In this document: positions 19,761 to 31,700 of the stretch, piece by piece
How the letters are laid out: every line of letters starts with the position of its first letter
Position numbering within the stretch: position 1 is the stretch's first letter
From: Cristatella mucedo
Taxonomy: Eukaryota > Bryozoa > Phylactolaemata > Cristatellidae
Direction of reading: 5' to 3'
Length of the DNA: 64,000 nt
Assembly (NCBI GenBank): GCA_009760855.2
Contig: WPIO01000018.1
Location: 6,555,501-6,619,500 of the forward strand
Translations under genes and position numbers: made by a program
Notes under the pieces: generated by a model
Databases searched by the model: none
What the model was told of the DNA's origin: nothing
Seen by the model: only the letters and a program-made list of their open reading frames with translations

Positions 19761-22700
19761 GTAAGTAGGGAACGCACAAACACATAACAGCGTGCTCGCG
19801 GTGACCCGCGTTTTGCTGCCGATTGCGATATCGAGCCCGCGGTCTGGTATGCACAATACGTCATATTGCTAACCTTTGCGAGTCGATGTAGTCACGAGGA
19901 CTAGTAATTATAATTGTATGATATTCGTATAAACAGCACTAGTAAGACATCATATCAGAAGTCAATTTCTTTCTAGGCACTTATCAAATGCTGTAAAGGA
20001 AGCGTGTCAATTGGTTAGTAATGCACGGCGTCAGCACGCGTGCGCACGCAATAGAAATTTTACACGTATTAAGAAAAATTTTTGAGGAACGGGTGCACTT
20101 TTAGCTTCTTTTTAAGTGTCAACTCAGGTGATGTCATGACGTCAGTAAGTCAGTCCCAAGTTATGGAAGCACGCTAACCAAAGGCACATTCTGCAAAGGA
20201 CCAGGCTGGTTCGAGGCACAGCTAGATGACATGATTTAAAAGAGTCGTTGGTAAAATGCTTGAACTGATTCAAAGTAGCACTTATTGGTAGTCCGAAGTT
20301 AGCAAATGCAGGTACCTATTTGTGAGTGACCTTGAAGTCGACAAGCTACTTGATATGCGGCCAGTGCAGAACGCTGAGAAGTGGTAAAATGTACATCCTG
20401 CGAAGTTCACGACATAATAGACGAGCTTCGGAACTTTGCACTAATTGTAAGCCTCTTAATGCACACGCCGGAAGACCTGCACGCAGTGAGTTGAAAAGTA
20501 GAGAACGGGTGTCACCAATGCTCGTATCAACTTAGATGTGGTATTCCTGTCTACGTAGGCTCAAATTTTCGTAATGATGCGTAGCTGAAAGTAGTTAGAC
20601 TCGACAGTGAAGTTGATATATTCGTCAAGTGAAAGTTAATTCTGGAGCAATATATTCACATTTCTTGGAGATACTACAGGATATATTGTAATGTATTCGG
20701 TCTCCGACTGTAACTATTCAAAGCTACAATAACAAAGTGGATGCTAGCAGGAGAGATTTTAATAACCCATCCAATGCGTAAGTGGCATTCATTTCGCATA
20801 CCTTATCCAAAAGACTCCATCTCACCCAACGATTGGGATAGCAGAAGCTTGCCGAGTCAAGAGGGCAGTTGAGGGGGCGTGTAGCATAACAATAGGTGCT
20901 CAAGAGGGCTAGAAATATGTGGCGAAGTCTGCAATAGGAGAGAAGAAGTTGTTGCATAAGATTCTTGGAAATAAAATCCACAATCTAGGACCTGCAAATC
21001 AAAAGCTTCCGTCGCCAACTGTCGTTAAGCATAGCAATGAACAGCTAATTTATTGTCCACAGAGAACCTGAGGGCACGAGGTGGCTGAAACGGGTGCAGC
21101 TGTTCAGCTAAATATGAAGGAACCAAACCATTTTTGAATTTGTGGGTCAGAGTAAAATTCATTGCCCTTTATCCGTGGATCGATTGGTAGTGATTGCAGC
21201 AACTTCAGCAAAGAAGAAACGTGGATGAACCTCTGGGATCTGCGTTGACTGGCCCTGCAGCCAAAGTCATCACCGGCTGCAGAGGTTTAAGTTGCATATC
21301 CACGGTAAGTCTAGGTTCCTTCCTGCTCCTGCTCTGCTTCTGAGCTGCTTCGGTCTCCCTTCTTGTAGGAAGTTTACACGGCCAGTTGTCTTGCTTTTTA
21401 GTTGCTCCGCTGCCAGAGTTTTTTTTTTCACAGGATAATTGCTTTTGTTAGGAAGGTAGGAAATAGCCCCTGGCGATGCACCTCCGGGTGAATGTTAACC
21501 TCCGATTGCCTTTATCGCCCGTCGTCCCATCATCCGATTCTTATATGACGAGGTCGCAGTGTCCCATAAGCAGGCACTTTAGTGGAACGCTTCGACGATT
21601 TCATTTGTCGAGTCGTCTGCGGCGCTCTTCAACGAAATGAAGAAAACGCGCTTTTGATGGCGCCTCCGATTGGTTGTTTGCCAAGTATTTCTCGACTCGT
21701 GGCCCGAGAAGTAGAACAGCGTTTGGCTGCTGAATCTTCGTTAAGCCTTCCGTCTCGGACTGCCTTCCAAGTATTGGTGGCGCATCCAAGGAAGACTCAA
21801 GCGAGGCAGAAGCAGAAAGAAAGCAAGAACTGTAAACGAGGCTGTTGAGCGACTTTGCTTGGTAGCCCAGCTAAAACTGAATAACAGCTGTCCAGTCAAG
21901 ACAAAACCCGGGAGCTAGTAAGACTTTTTGCAAGCCACCTTGGTAGACAGCCTCCAATCTAAGGCAGGGGTCGGATGTTATGGCTAGCTTTTGAAACGGT
22001 CCTCTAAATGAAGCTATCAAACGTTACACATAATTTTCGAGCGCAGAATGATGATCGTCGTGCAGCGTAAAAACACAAAATTATAAAATTTTAATTATAA
22101 TTAAAAAGTCTATTAGTTCAATTGCAAACATAAAATTAATTAAAATAATAAGAGCCAAGTCTCTCAGTTCAACTGCACGATTAGGGTGGCCTAAAAGCAG
22201 GAGATAGCTAGGCAGAGCCTATTTTGAGGGATAGGTTTCCCAATTTCTTAGTAGCACAAGATTTTCTCACAACTAGTAAGTTTTTTAATAATAGTTCAAT
22301 TTGAGAGTACTTACTGCAAATAAAGTGCAGATTTCAGCTATGCATGTGGCAAGGGAATTGAGAGAAATTGAAATGGTGGATGACCGAATGGGGATCAAAG
22401 CATATGTACAACTATGCTTTTTCTGAATAAAAATGAAACCGAGACTGCTTTGCAGTTACATCGGCAACGGAGGGGGGGGGGGGGGGTAAACATGGGGAAA
22501 AAAGTCTAACAATAACAGATCCCTGAGGTACCCAATGCTTTAGACGGTCGTCAGATGACTTTTCCCGTAGAAATCGATGCTCTAAATTTTCCTCTGACTA
22601 AGCCCGAGTCAAGCTGAAGATTTATATATGTTCCACTTAAATCGAAATATTGTTGTGGTTTCAAATCCGTCGCTAATAGCCTCCATTGAAGGCCAAGTAT

Positions 22701-25700
22701 GATTGTGTTGCCAATAACAGAACTTCAATGGCTGCCAACTTTCTTAAATTGAACAGTGACAAGCCCAACCTAATAATTATGGGTAACCTAGTGTCACCGA
22801 GGAAGCAAATAGAACGATAATAGCAATAGGAAGATATTTTTATAGCACCAACAGATAACTAATCATTCTATCTAGTAAATTTAGATTACTATGCTGTCAG
22901 GGAAGCATTTCAATATGGTTAGCGGTAATGCGAACAGTGCCAAGACACATGCGCATACAAAGGACAAGTTCATGCAGACCCAAAAAATGATCTGAGGGAC
23001 ACGCTCGTTTTTAGCACCTTTTTGAGAATCGTCAAGGGGTGCCGTGACGTCAATCGGGAATGAGGTTCAGGCTTTGAAAGCATGCGAACTAAAGGCACTA
23101 TTTCGAAAGGACACGAGGCTGGTTGGATGCATAGCTAAATTACTTGAGAACGGCAGGTGGTACAGTGCCTGACCTGATTGAGACGTTGTTTGGATTTCCA
23201 GCCTAATGCTACAAAATGAAGGGAACTAAAAGTAAATGACTGAACCTAAAAGTCAATATTCTGCTTGATTGGAAGCCAGAGCAGTTCGGGAGGAGGCGAT
23301 GTAATGTGGAAAATGCACTGTTCTCGGCAAAAAAATTTAGCTGCAGAGTTTTTCGCTAACTGTCAGTGACTAATTGCACAGGTGGGTAGACCCGCAAGTG
23401 GTGAGCTACAAAAGTCGAGAGAGGATGTCACACAAATGCACGGACCAACTTCGACTGAGTATTCCTGTCTTGGCTCGTTCGAATTTTCGCAATGTAACAT
23501 AACTGAGAGTTGGTAGACTCGACAGTCGAGCTGATACGGTCATTCAGTGAAGGGTCACTTCGGAACAGTACGCCAAAATTTCGTGCAGATGCTAGTAATA
23601 ATAATGATAATGCACTTGATAAAGCGCCCTCAGAGAACTCAATCTCTCTCTAGGTGCTTTACACTTGCTGCAAAGGGAAATGCAATTGAATGGGGAGTGA
23701 TATCATACTGATAAACAAATACGCTCCCAGAAGATACGCAGGCAGAGCCAATTTTGAGCGTTAAGCTCTCCAATTTTTGAGTCTCACTAGGTTTGCCCAT
23801 TACTTTGTAAGTCTGCTAATCATCATTCATTCAAAGAAAGGTTGCTGTCGTCCTTCAGTGGATGTCAGCAACACACGAGCGAGCGAGGGAGTTGAGTGAG
23901 TGTGAATACGTACATATCATACATATGTATCTGTATCTGTAGGCTGACAGCTGACCGTTCCCGTCGAAGTTACGAGAATCGAAACGTCGCCTAGAGCAAC
24001 TCGGGTGGGGTCACTCTCAGGAGCCGACACTGGTACTCATCTGGCAGCTTAAATGGATGCACGTTTCCACCAGTTTGATTGCCTGTGCCGCTGTCTCTCC
24101 GTACGCTATCTTCTAAAGTCTCACCTATATTCGGCCTTGGACCCATTCGCATTTCTGTAAACCCTTCTGAGCTGTTTCGATGAGGGCGGACTCAGCTTCG
24201 TTAGCGTGGGTGAGAAAAAATAGGAAGCACTGTTAAAGCTCAAATGTTTAGGCATGTACGAAAATCGCATCACAGAATGACTGCGAGAAAACTGAGGCCG
24301 GCCGAGAACGCGACCTTGGGACAATTTAAATGAAGGAATAAAAAAGGACGCGTGTCTATTTTCTAGTTCGCTCTAAGTAGAGTAAAAGAACCAGCCATAT
24401 TTTATCCCATTCGCTTCGATTGAAGAAATAGAGACGAAGTGAACACCCTGCTCGCCGAAGGTCACAGCGTTACAGCATTAGGATTTGCTAAAACCTTTCA
24501 CCGCTAGTCTAAAAGTTCCTTTTAATGAAAGGTAAAGCGACGTGATTTGCCTTTAGTGTTACACTTCGAATACCGCAAGCAATTCTTGTAATCCTTATCG
24601 CAGCTTCCTGTATGATGTAAACCAAGTGAAACACTGATCGCAGCGTTCACGATTCATGCCCCTTTCCACAATTTTCCAGCATTTTGACTCAAATTAGTTT
24701 CACGCCATAGCTACTGAGGCTCAGATGGCCGCTTTTAGGTACTAAAAGCTATCAGATAGACTTTATTATCCACCAAGTTTTGTTTTCTAGTTATCGAATG
24801 ACGGATATCGAAGGACATTAGCATGCGCTGCCGTCGTTAAATTTTGGTACGCGATATTCGCAATTAAGGACGATGCCCATCAGCTCATAGCTGCGCGACG
24901 TCTCGGCCGCGATGACCCGCCGTCCGGTCGCAGGTCGTCGCTAACAGCTAATGATTTGCCTAATGATACTGCTGCTGTACCGATCTTTGCGAAAAGCCCG
25001 GCAATAGGTTCGCCGTTGAGCTTTGACTAAGCCGAGTGACCTCGGCAAGCCACTATTCTTCGGGCTCACCTAAATGAAAGAGGCGCAGTCGGCCCGAGAA
25101 AAAAGCGCGTAAAAAACGCCCCCCCCAAACGGCGCCAGAAGATTCATTTTAAAAATTGAAGACTACGCATGTGCACATGAGCGTGTAGCGTCGCACAGAC
25201 TCACAGCACCTGCTCAGCGACTCAGCGGCCGCCAGCAGACCGCCGCTAATACTGTTTGCACCTTGTCCGGGCTCTTTTTATTTTTGTTCCTCTGAGAGAC
25301 AATCTCCGCCGCAGCACTTACGTGTGCAATTAATAATTCGCTGATCGGAAACCTGCTCGTCTGTCAGTATCTCCGTATTCAAAGAAAAAAAGGCTCTACT
25401 GACTTTCCGGTACGTCTTTGCAGCGTACACATTGGCGATTAAATAGTGAAAATCAGAAAGCTGCGCATCACTATTGCATGATTAAAATAAAAATTCAATA
25501 TTTAATTTCGATTGCAAGCCTGCATATTGCAACTAAATAAAAAAGTTGGAAGTAAATTATAATCCAAGCTATTTTTGAGTTGACGCAGATCGTAGCTGTT
25601 GCAGGATAGCGGTACAATTAATGCCACAAATTGCACAACGCATGCGTGACTTCGGCGGTTTAAGTTGTGGACTTACGAAGCTACACAGTCAATTATACAA

Positions 25701-28700
25701 TTACTTAGGTGGTTTTCAATAAATAACTAGCGCCCTACCTCAACTTTGAGCCTTGACGCACCTGCATGCTAGTAATTAATCTAGCTCGGATTAAGCAGAT
25801 GATTACATAAACCTGCTCATCATTTCTACCTATGTAATTCTTAAAACATTCACAAACAGTTCCACAGTGACAGTCGCGTGCGCCCTTAGGCACAAGACTA
25901 TTTTCTTTTTTTTTTAGATTACCGGGCTGTCTTTGGTTATCTACGGCCTGTTCGCTATCTTATCCAAGTCGGACTTAGAGAGTTTGCTATCAATTAACTC
26001 TTCGGGCTCGAAGCGGGCCGCGATACTCATTACCGGCGCCAAAGTCATCACAATTGTCATCGGCGGCCTCATCGTACTATCCTCTCTGACGTGTGGCTTG
26101 ATCGGAACGGCTCGAAAGAAGCGCTGCTGCATTGCCTGCGTAGGTCAGGCAGAGAGTTTGAGCACCTGTTTGACACAGTATAACTATGTGATGCTGGAGC
26201 TGTGCTGAAGGTGCCCGCTAGTTCGTGCTGGCATCGCACTCGCACCGCACTCTGAGACATCAAGTTTGCGTGCTGGAATCTAGCTCCGTATTCATCTTTA
26301 TTGTTCACCGCCGCCGCTCGCCTGTAAATCAAGTAACAGCCACCGTTTATAGTCCCAACATCCTTCGTCGTAATCAAAATACTTACATCACTCAACGCAC
26401 GCGACATTAGCCTTGACATGTCGCCTCACTGTCCCTTGATTGACTTAAGTGCTGGTTTTCCATCTTGTGCCATCTTCTTGGCTAGGCAGCTGGTGTATAG
26501 ATTATTACACCGCCTGGCTTGACGAAAATTAAAAGAGACTTAAAACCCAGCTGGTACTAAAAAACGCTTGCTCTATCCGCGTGAACTTTCGTTATGCTCT
26601 TATATCTGTTAACACTGTAGATTTTATCACCGATTACACTAAATGTTTCCTTTCTAGTATAGCAAAAAAACTCGCAGAAACGCTCCGGCAAAGGAGTACC
26701 TCCACGAACGCGGCTATACTCTACTTTCAGCGCCCTACAACCGCATAAGCGACGCGGTCTCACTGGCAGTGTCTTGCATCATTATATAGTCACTCTCCCT
26801 AGATTACCATCAAGGACCCGTCACAAATTGACATCAAAGGGACATCTTTAAATTCAATAGTTCCCTTTATCAAAGAAATAGCCACCTTCTCTGTTTCAAG
26901 CGTCAAATTGATTTCAAGACTCCACCCAGTCTTGCATTATCCCTCTAGCATGCTCTCGAACCAGCCACTATTCAGCATTATACTTATACAATCATACTTA
27001 TACAGTATACTTATAGTCACGCATGAATGAAATTGAAATCTTTTGGCGATGAGTCGTCAGCTCGTATGTATCAAAGTCTGGAGCTCGCTTCCAAGTAAGC
27101 TACCAGCAACGACCTTGCATCCTTTCAGCCTCAGCTCAAAGTAAAATTGTTCTAGTCAGCCAGGCCAGGCCGTCATCTCAGTCAAATTGCCTTCTTTTTC
27201 TTGTATGCCTTGCGTTCGCACGTACGTGTGCATGACTGAGTGCACATTATAAGCCAGAGGTCCTCCAAACCGGTAGTCGTGTCTACATGTTTGCATGAAC
27301 GTGCAGGCCTAAGCGTGACACTGACTTGCTTTTGCGTGCCTCACACCGTGCATGTCACTAACCCTTGGGTACACATTTTCATGCAGCTAGCTGTAAAGCA
27401 CCTGGATAGACGTCGAGCTCTCTTAGACTAATAGAGCGCTATACTATCTCGTAGAGCGATCGACAGTTGCTATTATTTCTTGAAAAGATCGTGCATTCAA
27501 GCAGGAAGCACGGCCAAGTCGGGAAAGGTCCCACAGCAAGCCAGAGGATAGCACAGAGCAAAACTGACATAGGTAAAACAGTAGGTCAGTTATCGACTAC
27601 TAACGATGCCTCTACCGTGGTCATTGCTTGCGCCTATGACGTAGTAGCTCGGACGAGACGTTCGCCAGAGCACGACCGGCTACGAATGCCGCCAGCTATA
27701 AGGCGTGGCTGGGGCACAGCCAGCGCCTTTTCCTCATGATTAGAGGTTGAGCCCGTGCCTCTTGAACTTTGTCATTCGGGCCTGGATGGTCTCCGTCCAA
27801 TCGTCAGTGACTGTCACAACGCAGTCCACCGCCGACGAGCTCACCGTCGTCGAAGCAGTGGCCATATATACCCAGCGGGCCATCTTAACCTCGCACGAAG
27901 TCATCTTACCGGCCGTCGCCTCGCTGGCAGTCCCAAGTCGGCAGGCCGCCATCTTCTTGACCGGCGTCGCTTTGCACGCCGATGCCGTCATCGTGACCGG
28001 CTGCTGCCGCTCTTGGTCGCATCTGCCGGCCCCCTCAGTCGAACCAGCTTTAATCGCATCAGTGCAATGCACCCTCACGCTCTAACTGGCGCTCTCGGGA
28101 ATGCCCTCTCCAAGGCCTCCCGAAGTTTAAACCAAAAATTTGAAGACACTTTCTGGCAGCCAGATAGAGTTTTACCCAGGCAAAGTTCAATTTGCTCGGA
28201 AAGCTTCACTGTGATGTGGGTCATCTGTAGGCTTGCCCAGATATGCGATGACGCCGTGTAATATCGGTGGGAGGCATTGGGTCCCTGTCGCCCTGCGTGG
28301 GTGGGCGCATGGTGGGCGAACGCCCGACATCCGCCCGGAGGCATTGCCCGGCGAGCTTTAGAGCGTCCAACAACAACGACTTGTCCGGCCAACGTCTGGT
28401 CCCCAAGAGCCATGGTTACCTGGCATCATCGCCCATCCGGGCAAGCCTATAGATCAGGCCCGGTCCAGCCGGAGACTCGTATATCATTACAGCTATTCCA
28501 GCCAGCCGAACCTCGCCTGGGTATGTATGTGCACGGTCTTACACGTGAAAGACGGCGCACATAATCGGCCATTAGTAAAGAACTACGAAAGTACCAATTA
28601 GCAATTTCAAATAGCCAAAAGTGGGCAACCTAATCGTAGGAGTATCGCAGCCGAATGGGCAGCTTAATTTTTACGCCTTTCTTCGCCGATCTAAGAAAAA

Positions 28701-31700
28701 AGGCCAGCTGTGAGTTCATTCAAGAACTTCGACTAGCCGGGTGATAGAGAGGCCACCCATTTCTCTCCGTACACACCTACATGGAGTAGGAGTATGTCTA
28801 TCCGGATGGATGGTCATGGATGTAATGGAGTCTATCCACGAAAAAATCATGAAAGAATGCGGTCTACCCACGAAAAATCGCCGAGAAATTCGATTCGAGA
28901 ATTAGCGACCTTGCGCGTAAGGGCAAGGTCGCTGCGGGAGCTTCCTCTTAGGAAAAGCAGAACCCCCCATGGAGGCGCAGCAGTGGGAGCCGGTGCTCAG
29001 TGCTCAAGGCCAAGGCCGCTAATGAGTTGAGCGCCCTCTTCGATGACCGCTTGGCAATAAAAGTTTCGCACAGATAACCGTCTCAGCTGCTAGTTGTCAC
29101 AAAACCAACAATAATTTAATGCAGCTGCATCCCACCCTAAGGGAACTAAATTAGCTTACACTGCAGTTATTCTTTACATACATTCATTCATTACATTTAC
29201 TTACTTACATTTATTCTGAAAAGAAAACATGTCAATTTTTCAGCGATAGGATGCTCAATTTCAACACCAGTAAGCAGGCTAAGACTCTCTCACAGCCGCT
29301 GAGAGAATGCTATAAGAAGCGCTTGGGTTTTGAGCTTCTTACATTTGTTCTGGGAATGTCGTGTTGTGACGTCCATCGGGAATGAGTTCCACCCAGTGGG
29401 AGCATTCGAACTGAAGGCGCAGTCTCCAAAGGATTTGAGAGTTGATATGAGGCGCAGCTGAATGGCTCAAGTAAAAAGAGCGATTCATAATTTGTAATGT
29501 TTTTTAATAATTTCGTAATAATTCGTAATATCACGCGAAGCCTAGTGAGCAAGCATTTCAGATTAATATGCCAGAGCGATAAAGTGAAGGAGCGTGAAAA
29601 GTAAGTAACATAACCGCGAAGTCTCTAACCTTAAATTTGAAAAATAAATTTGCACATGCAACGATCCTGTAACCTTCGGCTTTCTGGTCCAATGCTCTGC
29701 CGATCGATCTACCGAGGCTACCGTATATTTGTTCAGTTTCAAAGGTCCAGGAATACTTACCGCAATGGTTAGATAAAAGGTCCCACTAGCTATCTTGGCA
29801 GGGCTATCGAATAACTTTAAGCCTCTACCTCTGGTGCTAATATCTGGTGGCTACGTTGATTTATTCAATCGCAGCCATTCTGCCTCGCATCTCATCTGCT
29901 GATAGAGCTACTCTGCTAATGGAGCTCTCTCTATATTAAATAATTCGAAATCAATTTCTGCTTAAATCTATAAGGTCAGCCATGGCTTGGCTTAATCGTA
30001 CCTTGCCGTTGGACCTTAGCTTAAGGGTAAGAGGTATCAGTTTCAAGACCAAGGCCATGGGTTTGAGCGGTGAAATAATAGGAATAATAATGATAAAATA
30101 CTTGATAAAGCGCCCTCAGAGAATTCAATTTCTTTCAAGGCGCTTTGCATTCGCTACAAAGGAAACACGATCGGAAAATAGGCAATTTAGATAATGGTAG
30201 CATAGCCTTAGCAGCTATTACCCCCTGCAAGTGGGTGCAATCAACCGACCTTTTCACCTTAAAATTGACCTTACTCAACATCTATTAGCATAGTAATATC
30301 ATAACATATAACGTATAACATATAACATATAACATATAACATCAGTTTCACTCTCATCGTGCCCTTCAGCCCCATCTTACTCTTAAATCAACTAGTGAGG
30401 TATGCTCTGTCTTGCTTCCGCCAAGGCTACGACACACTAGTATATCTGCGCTACTTCATCGACACTTTGTGCATTAAATTACTAAAAAGTGATAAGCAAG
30501 CTCTCAATCCTCATTATTTAAGTACTGATGCAAGCTCTCAATTAATTTTTCAGGAGTATTAAAAAGCTTAATTCAGTGAAGTATCTTAAAAGTATTAACT
30601 TTTTGATTTATTTTCCTCCATTTTTAGCTGGTGCATGCTAGTGGATGCATATATAGGATGATCTTTTACCTTGGCTTAAAAACGATCAATAGATCTTTCA
30701 ATTACATGAATGTACTTCAACCGATATCTTTAAGCTATCTTGAACGCAGCGATTATTCCCGTTACTCATTGTTTGATAAATTACTAATACTACTAATTAT
30801 AATAATGTTCTTGATAAAGCGCCCTCAGAGAACTTAATCTCTTTCTAGGCGCTTTACATTTGCTGCAAAGGGAAATGCAATTGAATGGTAAGTAAAATCA
30901 TGCTTGAAAAACCAACAAAATGAATACCATGGTTAGGGGTGACATGCACTGGGTCAGCATGCAAATGAGGTTAGTGGCAGCATGCACAGTGTCAGCACGC
31001 GTAAGCACATGAAGGACGAATCAGAGGGACCCACTAAATGCTGTCCTAAATAGGTGTGTTTTTAAGTTCCTTTTAAATGTGGTCAGGTCAGGTGATGTTC
31101 TGACGCAGGTCGGGAGGGAGCTCCAGGCTTTGGGAGCATACGAGCTAGATGCACGGTCTCCAAAGGATTGGGAGCATACGAAATTACTCACGTATCACGG
31201 AAGATGACACGGAAGCTGAAGCTGATGATACTCATCGAATCCATTTGGGGTAATAACTGACAAATTCATGCGATGCACAGATCTGCTGCTACCATGCATA
31301 AGTAACATCAATAATATGTCATTAGCCTCAGATTATGTCCCAGCATTTCTCTAAAAGGTTGTAGTCAGGCCACTACTCAAGAAAGAAACACCTGACCAAG
31401 AAAATTTGAGCGAATTCTACCCGGTCTCCGTTCTACCATTCCTATCAAAGACACTGGAACGAGTTGTGCCAGACCAGCTGAACTCATATATTAAAACTTC
31501 AAACCTTGCTAGTAAGTTCTAGTCTAGCTTTAGAGATAATCACTCCACAGAGTCAGCGTTGCTTAGGGTGTACAACGACCTACTTAGGAATGCAGACACA
31601 GGTAGAGTGTCTCTGCTTGTTTTGCTCGATCTTTCGGCAGTTTTTGATACCATTGATCACCAAGTTCTTCTAGAGCGCCTCTCATCTCGCCTGGGCATCA

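Noticed and set aside
28904-28960. Hairpin near a possible Helitron 3' end
   Set aside because: No CTRR terminus at the right distance and no matching 5' TC end found.
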